64,000 nucleotides of DNA from Crocinitomix sp044361315 (GCA_044361315.1 JBIKJA010000015.1:15684-79683); one strand, 5' to 3'; positions 9,382 through 18,510 are shown, numbered from the stretch's first letter. Program-made: numbers and translations. Notes: generated by a model from the sequence alone, not told the origin.

Positions 9382-9747
9382 TTATCTGCCTCCGTTTATG
9401 AACTCTAACTCAAACTCATCTTGACTTATGACAACACCAAAATAATAATTGTCTGTAAACTTAAAATTTTTCACAATAGCACAATCAAAATTAGCAGATT
9501 CAACAAGACAATTCTGAATAATCGTATTTGTCAAATCTATTTTGCTTAAATCTATTTCTTTTAAATTACATTTCAGAAATTTCGCATTCGTAAAATTAGA
9601 ATCCTGAAAATCGAAAAATAAAAAGCACTGATCGAAAACAATGTCTGAAAAATTTTTACTTGTAAAACCTGCTTCGTTTTCAAAATCCAACCGATAAAAA
9701 TACCTTTGTCCATTTTGGTATAATTCAAAGAATTCTGATGCCGTCAT
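9382..9747 (-). CDS. Pentapeptide-repeat-like small protein
   Basis: The 121-residue protein has a central run of A(D/N)LXX-like units (FQDSNFTNAKFLKCNLKEID, then LSKIDLTNTIIQN and SANFDCAIVKNFKF). This gives the phenylalanine/leucine spacing of a short right-handed quadrilateral beta helix. No signal peptide is present, so it is probably cytoplasmic. With about eight imperfect repeats it is shorter than Qnr-type proteins. Function unknown. It lies 44 bases downstream of purN on the same strand. Confidence 0.6.
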   Translation of the reverse strand: MTASEFFELYQNGQRYFYRLDFENEAGFTSKNFSDIVFDQCFLFFDFQDSNFTNAKFLKCNLKEIDLSKIDLTNTIIQNCLVESANFDCAIVKNFKFTDNYYFGVVISQDEFELEFINGGR

Positions 9748-9791
9748 TTAAGGTTGATAAAATTAGAATTGGACAACGTTTTGACCGAAGA

Positions 9792-10355
9792 TCACAACAG
9801 TCTCTCAATACAAGGGGCAAAATAACGATGCTCCAATGCAAGCACTCTTTCTTGAACCGATTCTGGTGTCATCACATTTACACTCAAAAGGCATTGATGT
9901 TGTTCAATAATATTACCTTCGTCATAATTTTCATTGACGTAATGAATGGTAATTCCAGATTTGTTTTCTTTTGCTGCAACGACTGCTTTATGAACATTCA
10001 TACCATACATCCCTATGCCACCAAATTTTGGTAAAAGCGCAGGATGAATGTTGATTATTTTTTTTGGATAACTTGTAATCAAACTGTCAGGTATTTTTTT
10101 TAGATATCCAGCCAAAACGATAAATCCAATTACATGGTTTTTCAATAAGTCCAGCAAATTACCATTTTCGGCATCTTCTTTTGAATGAACATAATACGGA
10201 ATACCATGATTTTTTGCCCGTTCAATTACCAAGGCAGTTGGGTTATTGGTAATAATTAGCGCCACAACACCTTTCGAGGAGGTCTTAAAGTACTCAATGA
10301 TTTTTTCTGCATTACTACCTCCGCCCGAAGCAAATATGGCTATGTTTGTTTTCAT
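9792..10355 (-). CDS. purN: Phosphoribosylglycinamide formyltransferase
   Basis: This enzyme transfers the formyl group of 10-formyl-THF to GAR in the third step of purine synthesis. At 187 residues it has the expected length. The phosphate-binding loop is FASGGGSNAEKII. The catalytic Asn/His are in INIHPALLPKF and the catalytic Asp in NENYDEGNIIEQ. The substrate loop GGIGMYGMNVHKAV departs from the common G.HG form in having MYG, a variant usual in Bacteroidota. The purH gene for the last two steps lies at 36.5 kb, so the pathway genes are scattered. Confidence 0.95.
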   Translation of the reverse strand: MKTNIAIFASGGGSNAEKIIEYFKTSSKGVVALIITNNPTALVIERAKNHGIPYYVHSKEDAENGNLLDLLKNHVIGFIVLAGYLKKIPDSLITSYPKKIINIHPALLPKFGGIGMYGMNVHKAVVAAKENKSGITIHYVNENYDEGNIIEQHQCLLSVNVMTPESVQERVLALEHRYFAPCIERLL

Positions 10356-10444
10356 CTTCTTCGATAAATTATTTAACCGCTGACGAGAGAATTAGTCTTA
10401 ACCGCGTTGACAAAGTTAACACGAATTAGAAAGGAACATAATTT

Positions 10445-10452
10445 TATTTTTG
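10445..10452 (+). promoter_or_regulatory. -7 element TATTTTTG upstream of the nitroreductase gene
   Basis: TATTTTTG matches TAnnTTTG exactly and lies 24 bases before the GTG start at 10477. It supports that start rather than a downstream Met. No TTG at the best -33 spacing is evident. Confidence 0.5.
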
Positions 10453-10476
10453 TACTTTTAGAGTAAAACAATCAAA

Positions 10477-11145
10477 GTGCAAGAAACTCAGCATATCCCA
10501 TACGATCAAATTACATTTGATGAAAATGAAATGGTAGAACGATCATCTTTTTTTTATGACTTCATGGACAAAAGACGTTCTGTTCGTTTTTTTTCAAAGA
10601 AAGATGTTCCTTTGGAAATTGTCAATAATATTTTGAAAACAGCTTCTACAGCTCCCTCTGGTGCTAATAAACAACCGTGGACATTTTGCGTGGTTCGAAA
10701 CCCTGAATTAAAAGCTAATATTCGTGAATTAGCAGAAAATGAAGAACGAATAAATTATAGTGGACGAATGAGCGACAGGTGGTTAGATGATCTTGCCCCA
10801 CTCGGTACAGATGCCGTTAAAGAATTTTTAACCGAAGCTCCTTGGATTATCGTTGTCATGAAAAAAACGTATGATCTAACTAACGAAAGAGAAAAAAGTA
10901 ATAATTATTATGTAAATGAGTCGGTAGGAATTGCGTGTGGCATGTTAATTTCTGCCATACATTTTGCTGGATTAGTGACCTTAACACATACTCCAAGTCC
11001 CATGAATTTCATTTCAAAGGCATTAAATCGACCCGAAAATGAAAAACCTTATTTAATTTTGCCAATTGGTTATGCCCTTGAAAGCGCTACTGTTCCTGAC
11101 ATTAAGAGAAAAACTTTAGATGAAGTTGCAATTTATTACACGTAA
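10477..11145 (+). CDS. Nitroreductase-fold flavoprotein, iodotyrosine deiodinase-like
   Basis: The 222-residue protein has the FMN-binding nitroreductase fold: the RRSVRFFSKK arginine cluster, STAPSGANKQPWTF, and a C-terminal ILPIGYA strand. The middle segment ENEERINYSGRMSDRWLDDL followed by LTEAPWIIVVMKKTY corresponds to the active-site lid of iodotyrosine deiodinases (IYD), where Glu, Tyr and Lys side chains grip the zwitterion of halotyrosine. The LTHTPSPMNF segment also fits. Bacterial IYD homologues that dehalogenate halotyrosines are known in Bacteroidota. The GTG start at 10477 is chosen because a -7 element lies just upstream. The gene stands alone before acpP. Confidence 0.8.
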   Translation: MQETQHIPYDQITFDENEMVERSSFFYDFMDKRRSVRFFSKKDVPLEIVNNILKTASTAPSGANKQPWTFCVVRNPELKANIRELAENEERINYSGRMSDRWLDDLAPLGTDAVKEFLTEAPWIIVVMKKTYDLTNEREKSNNYYVNESVGIACGMLISAIHFAGLVTLTHTPSPMNFISKALNRPENEKPYLILPIGYALESATVPDIKRKTLDEVAIYYT

Positions 11146-11211
11146 ATTTTGATTTTCTGCCTTTTTAGTATTTTCTTTGCACACTGAATAAACCATTTAA
11201 AACAGATTAAT

Positions 11212-11448
11212 ATGTCTGATGTAAAATCAAAAGTAGTGTCTATTATCGTAGACAAATTAGGAGTAGCAGAAGATGAAGTAACGCCAACAGCAAGCTTCAC
11301 AAATGACTTAGGGGCTGACTCTTTGGATACAGTTGAGTTGATTATGGAATTTGAAAAAGAATTCAATATCGCAATTCCAGACGATCAAGCTGAAAAAATT
11401 CAAACTGTTGGAGATGCGATTTCCTACATTGAGGGTAACGCAAAATAA
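11212..11448 (+). CDS. acpP: Acyl carrier protein
   Basis: The 78-residue acidic protein carries growing acyl chains in type II fatty-acid synthesis. The phosphopantetheine attachment site is GADSLD with Ser37. The sequence TNDLGADSLDTVELIMEFEK is the standard helix II. fabF follows 41 bases downstream, the usual arrangement, and rnc after that. Confidence 0.98.
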   Translation: MSDVKSKVVSIIVDKLGVAEDEVTPTASFTNDLGADSLDTVELIMEFEKEFNIAIPDDQAEKIQTVGDAISYIEGNAK

Positions 11449-11489
11449 TTTCAAAAAACATATTGAGTTTTAAACTTAACTTTTAAGCA

Positions 11490-12743
11490 ATGGAGTTAAA
11501 AAGAGTAGTTATAACTGGACTTGGTGCGTTGACGCCCATAGGGAATACGATTGATGAATATTGGAATTCATTGAAAGCTGGAGTCAGTGGAGCTGCACGA
11601 ATAACAAGATTTGACGCGGAAAAGTTTAAAACGCAATTTGCATGTGAAGTAAAGAACTTTAATGTTGACGATTTTATCGATCGCAGAGAAGCTCGTCGAT
11701 TAGACCCGTTTTCCCAGTACGCCATAGTTTCTGCTTCAGAAGCTATGGTTGACTCGGGGATTGATGTGGAAAAAATCGACCTTGAACGTGCTGGTGTTAT
11801 TTGGGGTTCGGGAATCGGTGGATTAACCACTTTTCAAGAAGAAGCTAATGGTTTCGCGCTTGGAGATGGCACCCCTCGATTTAATCCTTTCTTCATTCCC
11901 AAAATGATTGTCGATATTGCCGCGGGGCATATCTCGATGAAATATGGTCTAAGAGGACCAAATTATGTCACCGTTTCTGCGTGTGCCTCGTCCAATAATG
12001 CAATGATTGATGCTTTTAACTTAATTCGTTTGGGTAAAGCAGATATTATTGTTTCTGGTGGTTCCGAAGCATGTGTCAACGAACCTGGCATTGGAGGATT
12101 TAATGCGTTAAAAGCATTGTCGACACGTAATGACGATCCAAAAACTGCTTCTCGCCCGTTTGATTTAGACCGTGAAGGTTTTGTTTTAGGCGAAGGTTCC
12201 GGGGCATTAATTTTGGAAGAATTAGAACATGCAAAAGCTCGTGGTGCAAAAATTTATGCAGAAATCGTTGGAAGTGGACTTTCAGCGGATGCCTACCACT
12301 TAACTGCACCGCATCCTGAAGGACTAGGGGCGATTAGTGTCATGAAACAAGCGTTGAAAGAAGCAAATATTTCTCCGTCAGACATTGATTACATTAATGT
12401 TCATGGTACTTCAACGCCTCTTGGGGATATTGCTGAAACTAAAGCAATAAAACATGTGTTTGGTGAACATGCGTACAACCTTAATATCTCTTCAACAAAA
12501 TCAATGACTGGGCATTTATTAGGTGCTGCTGGTTCTGTCGAAGCGATTGCGTGTGTGTTGGCAATTAAACACGGAATTGTTCCTCCAACAATTAATCACT
12601 TTACTGACGATCCTGAAATTGATAACAAATTAAACTTTACGTTTAATGTCGCTCAAGAAAGAAAAGTTCGGTATGCCTTGAGTAATACTTTCGGTTTCGG
12701 AGGTCACAATACTTCTGTGATTTTCAAAGCCTATGAAGGTTAA
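11490..12743 (+). CDS. fabF: 3-oxoacyl-ACP synthase II
   Basis: This condensing enzyme elongates acyl-ACP with malonyl-ACP. At 417 residues it has the full thiolase fold with the Cys-His-His triad: Cys165 in VSACASSNNAM, His in NVHGTSTPLGD and His in KSMTGHLLGAAG. The conserved gatekeeper region GFGGHNTSV is near the C-terminus. The reading frame overlaps the start of rnc by 11 bases, indicating translational coupling in an acpP-fabF-rnc operon. Confidence 0.97.
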   Translation: MELKRVVITGLGALTPIGNTIDEYWNSLKAGVSGAARITRFDAEKFKTQFACEVKNFNVDDFIDRREARRLDPFSQYAIVSASEAMVDSGIDVEKIDLERAGVIWGSGIGGLTTFQEEANGFALGDGTPRFNPFFIPKMIVDIAAGHISMKYGLRGPNYVTVSACASSNNAMIDAFNLIRLGKADIIVSGGSEACVNEPGIGGFNALKALSTRNDDPKTASRPFDLDREGFVLGEGSGALILEELEHAKARGAKIYAEIVGSGLSADAYHLTAPHPEGLGAISVMKQALKEANISPSDIDYINVHGTSTPLGDIAETKAIKHVFGEHAYNLNISSTKSMTGHLLGAAGSVEAIACVLAIKHGIVPPTINHFTDDPEIDNKLNFTFNVAQERKVRYALSNTFGFGGHNTSVIFKAYEG

Positions 12744-13467
12744 CTTCAACAGAATTTTCTTTTTTTTTTCTAAAAAGAAAGATCCTTACGAGAATCAACT
12801 ATCTCAATTTTTATTGAAAAAATTAAGCTATACTGTAAACGACACTTCTCTTTTTGTAGATGCTTTTACCCACAAATCGTTCAGCAATACCCGACAAAAC
12901 ACAAGTGATAATGAACGTCTCGAATATCTAGGTGATACCGTCATCGACTTAATTGTTGCCCAATATTTATATGACAAATTTCCGAAAGAAGACGAAGGCT
13001 ATTTGACAAAAGTAAAGGCCAAAATCGTTAACCGAAAAATGTTGTCTTTTATTGGCGCCGAACTTAAATTGGCGGATGTCATCCGTTATCGACAAGGTAG
13101 ATCTATCCAATTATCGACCCTCGAGGGCAATGCTTTTGAAGCCTTGATAGGGGCTATTTTTTTAGACTCGAATTACGAAACGACAAAACAGATTTTTGAA
13201 CAGAAAATTCTAAAACGTTACGTTAATTTCAAAGATGTTTTAGCCCAAGAAATGGATTTTAAAAGTCAATTACTCATTTGGGGTCAAAAAAACAAGTTGG
13301 GAATCATTTTTGAAATTAAAGATCCTGCTACCAAAGAAAATGGATTGGTTTATACAGCCATTGTTATCATCAATAATAAAGAATGGGGCATGGGCAAAGG
13401 AACGTCTAAAAAAGAAGCAGAACAACAAGCCTCCAGTGAAACAATGACTCTATTGGGATTGCATTAA
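12733..13467 (+). CDS. rnc: Ribonuclease III
   Basis: This double-strand-specific endoribonuclease processes rRNA precursors and other duplex RNA. The 244-residue protein has the RNase III signature NERLEYLGDTVIDLIV, a second catalytic region EALIGAIFLDSNYE, and a C-terminal dsRNA-binding domain (from about residue 170) ending GTSKKEAEQQASSETM. It has a short hydrophobic/basic N-terminal extension (FNRIFFFFSKKK). It overlaps fabF by 11 bases. Confidence 0.96.
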   Translation: MKVNFNRIFFFFSKKKDPYENQLSQFLLKKLSYTVNDTSLFVDAFTHKSFSNTRQNTSDNERLEYLGDTVIDLIVAQYLYDKFPKEDEGYLTKVKAKIVNRKMLSFIGAELKLADVIRYRQGRSIQLSTLEGNAFEALIGAIFLDSNYETTKQIFEQKILKRYVNFKDVLAQEMDFKSQLLIWGQKNKLGIIFEIKDPATKENGLVYTAIVIINNKEWGMGKGTSKKEAEQQASSETMTLLGLH

Positions 13468-13474
13468 AATTCTT

Positions 13475-13915
13475 TCAAAGAGGAGTTAATTGTGTAAAAA
13501 AATAAAGTAAAATAAAATACCTCAAAAACTTACCGATTAACATCATAACCGCCAAAGGCAGAAATTTGACTTTTAAAAAACCCAAGACGGCAATCATCGG
13601 ATCACCGACAAACGGCACCCATGATAGAAGTCCTAAAAAACTGCCATACCGAGAAAGTCTTTTTTCCCAGAATAGAATTTTTTCTTCTTTTAGCTTAAAT
13701 CGTTTTTTTAAGCGTTCAGAATTACTTTTAATCCCAATGTAATAATTGGTAAGTCCGCCCAAAAAATTACCAATAGTGGCAACCAAAAGAATTGCCCAAA
13801 AATGATTGTTTAGTTCGTAAAAACCAATCACCAAGGCCTCGGAAGGAAAGGGCATTAAGGTAGAGGACACAAAAGTGCCAATGAACAAACCTAAATATCC
13901 CCAGTCTATTAACAT
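13475..13915 (-). CDS. DedA/VTT-domain (YqaA-like) membrane protein
   Basis: The 146-residue inner-membrane protein has the SNARE-associated/VTT fold of small DedA relatives: GLFIGTFVSSTLMPFPSEAL with the re-entrant loop, IGNFLGGLTNYYIGIKSN, and SWVPFVGDPMIAVLGFLKV. Related proteins act as lipid scramblases or transporters. Small YqaA-type members are uncharacterised. It lies 60 bases from metK on the same strand, separated by a terminator, so it is probably transcribed separately. Confidence 0.88.
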   Translation of the reverse strand: MLIDWGYLGLFIGTFVSSTLMPFPSEALVIGFYELNNHFWAILLVATIGNFLGGLTNYYIGIKSNSERLKKRFKLKEEKILFWEKRLSRYGSFLGLLSWVPFVGDPMIAVLGFLKVKFLPLAVMMLIGKFLRYFILLYFFTQLTPL

Positions 13916-13919
13916 CGTA

Positions 13920-13956
13920 CAAAAAAAAATCCGCCAAGGAATTACCTAGGCGGATT
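13920..13956 (-). terminator. Rho-independent terminator of metK
   Basis: AATCCGCC (13928-13935) pairs with GGCGGATT (13949-13956), with further pairs inside. On the minus strand the stem is followed by nine consecutive T (A-run at 13921-13929 on the plus strand). This is a textbook intrinsic terminator directly after metK. Confidence 0.85.
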
Positions 13957-13978
13957 GAAGTTATTTTTAAGCATCAGC

Positions 13979-15232
13979 CTAAAGGCCAAAAGCTGCTTTT
14001 ACTTTATCGATATAATCTAATTTTTCCCATGTAAAGGTTTCTACCTCCACCGACGCGGTATTACCCGCATTTTTGAAAGTAATTGTTTTTGTTTCAGGTG
14101 TTCTACCCATATGACCATAAGCGGCCGTTTCTGAATAAATTGGTGCACGCAATTTTAATCTTTTTTCAATTGCCGCTGGACGCATATCAAAAATTTCACC
14201 TACAATTTTCGCGATTTCACCATCGGTTTTGTTGACCTTACTTGTACGGTAAGTGTCAACAAAAATTCCCATTGGCTCAACTACTCCAATTGCATAAGAC
14301 ACTTGTACTAACAATTCATCAGCAACACCGGCAGCTACTAAATTTTTTGCAATGTGTCTGGTTGCATACGCAGCAGAACGGTCAACTTTAGAAGGATCTT
14401 TTCCTGAGAAAGCTCCACCACCGTGAGCACCTTTTCCACCATACGTATCGACAATAATTTTACGACCTGTTAAACCTGTATCTCCGTGTGGTCCTCCGAT
14501 TACGAATTTTCCAGTTGGGTTAATATGGTATTTAATTTGATCGTTGAATAATGCTTGTAATTGCGGATTCAATTTCGCTTTTACACGTGGTATTAAGATA
14601 TTAATCATGTCCGATTTAATCTTCGCCAACATTTCTTCGTCATTTTGCGAAAAATCATCGTGTTGTGTAGAAACTACAATCGCTTCGATGCGTTGTGGTT
14701 TATTATCGTCTGAATATTCAATCGTTACTTGCGATTTTGCATCGGGACGTAAATATTTAATCTCATTTTCTTCACGACGTAATGCAGCTAGTTCTTGCAA
14801 AATGCTGTGCGACAACGCTAACGCCAAAGGCATATAGTTTTCAGTTTCGATTGTTGCGTATCCAAACATCATTCCTTGATCACCTGCGCCTTGTTCCATT
14901 GGATCTGCACGATCAACACCACGATTAATGTCTTCTGATTGTTCGTGAATAGCAGAAATCACTGCACATGATTTGGCATCAAATTGATATTCAGATTTTG
15001 TATAACCAATTTTAGCAATGGTATCTCTTGCAATTTGCTGCACGTCTAAATAAGCTTTAGATTTAACCTCTCCAGCTAATGTCACCAAGCCAGTAGTTAC
15101 AAGCGTTTCGCAGGCAACTTTTGATTGAGGGTCAAAAGCCATAAAATGATCGATCAAAGCATCGGAAATTTGATCCGCAACTTTATCCGGGTGTCCTTCT
15201 GAAACCGATTCAGATGTAAATAAATATGACAT
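13979..15232 (-). CDS. metK: S-adenosylmethionine synthetase
   Basis: MetK makes SAM from methionine and ATP. The 417-residue protein carries SVSEGHPDKVADQISDA at the N-terminus, the GAGDQGMMFGYA hexapeptide region, and the glycine-rich loop GGKGAHGGGAFSGKDP, all diagnostic. Its length is normal for Bacteroidota MetK. It has its own promoter motif and terminator, so it is probably monocistronic. Confidence 0.98.
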   Translation of the reverse strand: MSYLFTSESVSEGHPDKVADQISDALIDHFMAFDPQSKVACETLVTTGLVTLAGEVKSKAYLDVQQIARDTIAKIGYTKSEYQFDAKSCAVISAIHEQSEDINRGVDRADPMEQGAGDQGMMFGYATIETENYMPLALALSHSILQELAALRREENEIKYLRPDAKSQVTIEYSDDNKPQRIEAIVVSTQHDDFSQNDEEMLAKIKSDMINILIPRVKAKLNPQLQALFNDQIKYHINPTGKFVIGGPHGDTGLTGRKIIVDTYGGKGAHGGGAFSGKDPSKVDRSAAYATRHIAKNLVAAGVADELLVQVSYAIGVVEPMGIFVDTYRTSKVNKTDGEIAKIVGEIFDMRPAAIEKRLKLRAPIYSETAAYGHMGRTPETKTITFKNAGNTASVEVETFTWEKLDYIDKVKAAFGL

Positions 15233-15263
15233 AATTTAAGAATTTCTGTTTTTAAATAAAGGG

Positions 15264-15271
15264 CAAAAATA
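15264..15271 (-). promoter_or_regulatory. -7 element TATTTTTG of metK
   Basis: On the minus strand TATTTTTG fits TAnnTTTG. A TTG at 15289-15291 (minus strand) lies 17 bases upstream. The element sits 31 bases before the metK ATG. No SAM-riboswitch structure was recognised in the short leader. Confidence 0.55.
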
Positions 15272-15346
15272 GTCAATTTGATAAATAACAAGGCAAAGAT
15301 TTGTAATTAATCCACCTGAATTTCAAATCAAAAATGTAAACCTTAA

Positions 15347-16207
15347 TTAATTGGACGATTCAGAAAACTGCATATTGTCAATTAGCCGAACATTTCCATA
15401 AAAAACGACGATACAAACTGTACAATTATCATCAATTTCAGCAACTGGGGTTAAATTTTCATTTTCGACAATTTCTACGTACTCCACCGCCATTTCTGTT
15501 TGTCCCTCAAAAAATGAAGTGATGTGTTTTTTTATGACGTTAGACTCTTTTATTTCTTTCGATTTTTGGATTCCTGCTTTTAGTGCTTTTGAAATTAATC
15601 CAGCATTTGTTCGCTGTTCTTCTGTTAAAAGTGTGTTACGCGAACTTAAGGCTAACCCGTTTTTTGCGCGGGCAATTGGTGAAGCAATTATTTCAATTGG
15701 AAGGTTTCGAATTTTCGTCATTTTTCGAATTATTGCCAATTGTTGAAAATCTTTTAAGCCAAAAAAAGATTTATTTGGAGAAATTAATTCAAAAAATCGT
15801 TCGACGACCATACAAACACCGTTAAAATGCCCTGGTCTAAAAGCACCTTCCATGCCCTGATCTAAGCCTTTCAAATCGATAGAATATGTAGGGATTCCTT
15901 TTGGATAAACAACCTCAAAAGTAGGTAAAAAAAGCAGGTCGCAATTGGCTTCTTCTAGCAGTTTTTGATCGGCCTCTGCCGTACGAGGATACACCTTTAA
16001 ATCTCTGGCGTTATTGAACTGGCTGGGGTTTACGAAGATACTACACACCACAAAATCGCATGCTTTTTGCGCTTGTTTGATGAGACTGATGTGACCCGAA
16101 TGGAGTGCACCCATAGTGGGGACAAAACCAATGATAATTTTCGGATTTTTAGCTTTGGCTAACCCTAAGGCCCTGGCTAATTCTTTTTCGTTTTTGGCAA
16201 CTTTCAC
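15347..16207 (-). CDS. panC: Pantothenate synthetase
   Basis: PanC condenses pantoate and beta-alanine with ATP to make pantothenate. At 286 residues it shows FVPTMGALHSGHISLIKQA (the HxGH nucleotide-binding motif as HSGH), IFVNPSQFN, RPGHFNGVCMVVERFF and the KMSKS-like region LALSSRNTLLTEEQ. panD, often adjacent in flavobacteria, is not next to it here. It is divergent from the glycogen synthase-like gene. Confidence 0.96.
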   Translation of the reverse strand: MKVAKNEKELARALGLAKAKNPKIIIGFVPTMGALHSGHISLIKQAQKACDFVVCSIFVNPSQFNNARDLKVYPRTAEADQKLLEEANCDLLFLPTFEVVYPKGIPTYSIDLKGLDQGMEGAFRPGHFNGVCMVVERFFELISPNKSFFGLKDFQQLAIIRKMTKIRNLPIEIIASPIARAKNGLALSSRNTLLTEEQRTNAGLISKALKAGIQKSKEIKESNVIKKHITSFFEGQTEMAVEYVEIVENENLTPVAEIDDNCTVCIVVFYGNVRLIDNMQFSESSN

Positions 16208-16230
16208 AACTTAATTCTAGGACAAGCTTA

Positions 16231-16238
16231 CAAATCTA
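16231..16238 (-). promoter_or_regulatory. -7 element TAGATTTG of panC
   Basis: On the minus strand TAGATTTG fits TAnnTTTG and lies 24 bases before the panC ATG. It is one half of a divergent promoter pair in the 98-bp panC/glycogen synthase spacer. Confidence 0.5.
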
Positions 16239-16248
16239 TACTTTACAA

Positions 16249-16279
16249 TTGATTATCTCCCTTTTTTTTCGTAATTTTG
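16249..16279 (+). promoter_or_regulatory. Promoter TTG-N20-TAATTTTG for the glycogen synthase-like operon
   Basis: TTG (16249-16251) and TAATTTTG (16272-16279) are spaced by 20 bases, the best fit to the Bacteroidota housekeeping promoter in this window. The ATG at 16306 follows after 26 bases. It should drive the three-gene unit through glmS. Confidence 0.7.
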
Positions 16280-16305
16280 TGGTCAATTAATAGTTTTCAA
16301 GTTTT

Positions 16306-17124
16306 ATGGAGAAGAAAAGAGTACTTTATATTTCCCAGGAAATATCACCTTTTTTGCCACAATCAGACGTTTCAACGGCAACCAGAAAGTTGCCTCAGGG
16401 GATTCAAGAGGGAGGAAAAGAAATCAGAGCATTCATGCCGAGATACGGATGTATTAACGAACGAAGACACCAATTACACGAAGTAATTCGACTTTCGGGA
16501 ATGAATTTAATCATCAACGATGTCGATCATCCATTGATTATTAAAGTAGCCTCAGTGCCACAAGCAAAAATTCAAGTTTATTTTATTGATAACGAAGATT
16601 TTTTTACACGAAAACACACCGTTAAAAATGAAAAAGGTGAGTTTTATACCGACAACGATGAACGCGCTATGTTTTTTGGAAGAGGTGTGCTAGAAACTGT
16701 TAAAAAATTAGGTTGGAAACCAGACATTATTCATTGCCATGGTTGGTTAACTGCGTTAACTCCACTTTATATCAAAAAACTTTACCAAAACGATCCCCAT
16801 TTTGCCGATGTAAAAGTAATTTATTCGGTGTATGAAAATGGATTTAACAAAAATTGGGACGCTAAGTTTTATGATAAGCTTAAATTTGACGGTTTTGAGG
16901 AAGAAGATATCCACGATTTAAAAGATGTAGATTTTTTCGCACTCACTAAAAAAGCCGTAAGTGTCTCTGATGGTGTGATTCAAGGGAGCGGAAGAATTGA
17001 TTCAAACATCCTAAAAATGATTGAAGAATCAGAAACTCCATTTCTTGAATACTTTTCCGAAGATTCTTGCGTTAAACCGATCAACGAGTTTTACGATCAA
17101 ATTTTTGAAGAAATAGTAGTTTAG
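16306..17124 (+). CDS. Short glycogen/starch synthase-like protein (GT5 N-terminal domain only)
   Basis: The 272-residue protein corresponds to the N-terminal Rossmann domain of GT5 glycogen synthases: RVLYISQEISPFLPQSDV with the expected start, GKEIRAFMPRYGCINERR, and PDIIHCHGWLTALTPLY. The C-terminal ADP-glucose-binding domain is absent. The K-x-G-G-L motif of active GT5 enzymes appears replaced (STATRKLPQGIQEGGKE). Proteins of this size are conserved at this locus in flavobacteria, so this is a family form and not a truncation. Catalysis is doubtful. It heads an operon with DUF4270 and glmS, separated by only 3 bases each. Confidence 0.8.
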   Translation: MEKKRVLYISQEISPFLPQSDVSTATRKLPQGIQEGGKEIRAFMPRYGCINERRHQLHEVIRLSGMNLIINDVDHPLIIKVASVPQAKIQVYFIDNEDFFTRKHTVKNEKGEFYTDNDERAMFFGRGVLETVKKLGWKPDIIHCHGWLTALTPLYIKKLYQNDPHFADVKVIYSVYENGFNKNWDAKFYDKLKFDGFEEEDIHDLKDVDFFALTKKAVSVSDGVIQGSGRIDSNILKMIEESETPFLEYFSEDSCVKPINEFYDQIFEEIVV

Positions 17125-17127
17125 TAA

Positions 17128-18507
17128 ATGAATACAAACTTTAGGAAAATTTTAAGGCGGAAAGTAATTTTTCTTTTCGCCGCTTTTTTTTCACTTATCA
17201 CCGTTATAAGTGCGTGTAAAAAAGAAGAATCAGAAATTGGAGATTCTCTCCAAACTGACGGTTTAAATGTTTTAACCACCGATACTTTTACCCTTGTCAC
17301 CTACTCCGATATAATCGATAGTATGGAAAGTGATGAAACCAGTATCAGCCTTTTAGGTGCTTACAATGACCCTGTGTTTGGCGGAGTAAATTGTGGCATT
17401 GTTACTCAAATTGTTCCCGAAGGATTAACGCAAGATTTTCCGGATTTAGTGAATGTGGTAATGGATTCTGTGGTGATTGCCTTGGATTATTCGTCGATTA
17501 ATTATTACCCGAATTTAGATGATTTTGCCGTGGAGGTGTACGAAATTGGTGATGTTTTGACCCGTTTGGATCAAGAATACTACACCAAAGAAGAGCCTAC
17601 GATTTTAGGTGAAAATTTGGTGATTCCTGAATTAAGTGTGGTTTCGCCAGATGTGGTGGCCAAAAAAATTGTAGGAACGGATACTCTTTCTGCTCAACTT
17701 AGAATTCATTTAAAACCTCAAGTTGGTTTAGATTTAATTGCCGATTCGAAAGCGGGCTTAATGGGGGCTGATTTCCAAACCACAACTTTTAAAGGTTTAT
17801 ACATTCGTGCGCAAGTGGACGAAGATGCTCCAGGTTTTGGAATTCCTTCTGGACTTGGAACAGTATTGTATTTTGCCTTAGAGGATCCGGCTTCTAAAAT
17901 GACCATATACTATCACAATACAAGCGGCGTTGCTGGCAGGTTTGATTTTGACATTAACAGCAATTGTGCGCGCTACAATAAAATTACCTACGAGCGTGCA
18001 GGAACGTCTGTAGAACAAGCGCTTTTGGACAAATCTTTGGGTGAGCAAGCTTTTTATATGCAAGGAGGATCAATTCGTGCGGTGGTGGAGATTCCTCACA
18101 TCATGAATTTTAATAAGAACGAGGGGGCAGAGAATGATCCAAAAATTATTAATAAAGCTGTTTTGATTCTCCCAATTCAAGATTTTCAATTTGATGCATT
18201 TGACCCTGCCACTTCCTTGTTTATTGCGCGAATTGTGGATAAAAAATTATCAACATTTACAGCCGATTATGGCTTTGGCACCACGGTTTCTGGAAATACA
18301 GTGACATATGACGAAGATGCCAAAGAATTTAGGTTTAGCATGACCCGCGAAATTCAAGCGCTATTAAATGGTGACATAGAAAATGTAGGATACCGTGTCT
18401 ATGCGCCTGCGTTTTTTGCTTCGACAATTGAGCGAATTATTTTTAACGGTTCCAAAACTACCTTAAAAAACAAACCACGATTAGAAATTACTTATACTGA
18501 ATATTAG
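17128..18507 (+). CDS. DUF4270 lipoprotein
   Basis: The 459-residue protein has an N-terminal signal with a lipobox-like ITVISACKKE (Cys near residue 30) and a beta-rich body typical of the DUF4270 family of Bacteroidota. The conserved features seen are LLGAYNDPVFGGVNCGIVTQ near residue 80 and a C-terminal KPRLEITYTEY. The family is of unknown function and regularly sits between the short glycogen synthase and glmS, suggesting an envelope role. It is predicted to be anchored in the outer membrane. Confidence 0.85.
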   Translation: MNTNFRKILRRKVIFLFAAFFSLITVISACKKEESEIGDSLQTDGLNVLTTDTFTLVTYSDIIDSMESDETSISLLGAYNDPVFGGVNCGIVTQIVPEGLTQDFPDLVNVVMDSVVIALDYSSINYYPNLDDFAVEVYEIGDVLTRLDQEYYTKEEPTILGENLVIPELSVVSPDVVAKKIVGTDTLSAQLRIHLKPQVGLDLIADSKAGLMGADFQTTTFKGLYIRAQVDEDAPGFGIPSGLGTVLYFALEDPASKMTIYYHNTSGVAGRFDFDINSNCARYNKITYERAGTSVEQALLDKSLGEQAFYMQGGSIRAVVEIPHIMNFNKNEGAENDPKIINKAVLILPIQDFQFDAFDPATSLFIARIVDKKLSTFTADYGFGTTVSGNTVTYDEDAKEFRFSMTREIQALLNGDIENVGYRVYAPAFFASTIERIIFNGSKTTLKNKPRLEITYTEY

Positions 18508-18510
18508 TTT

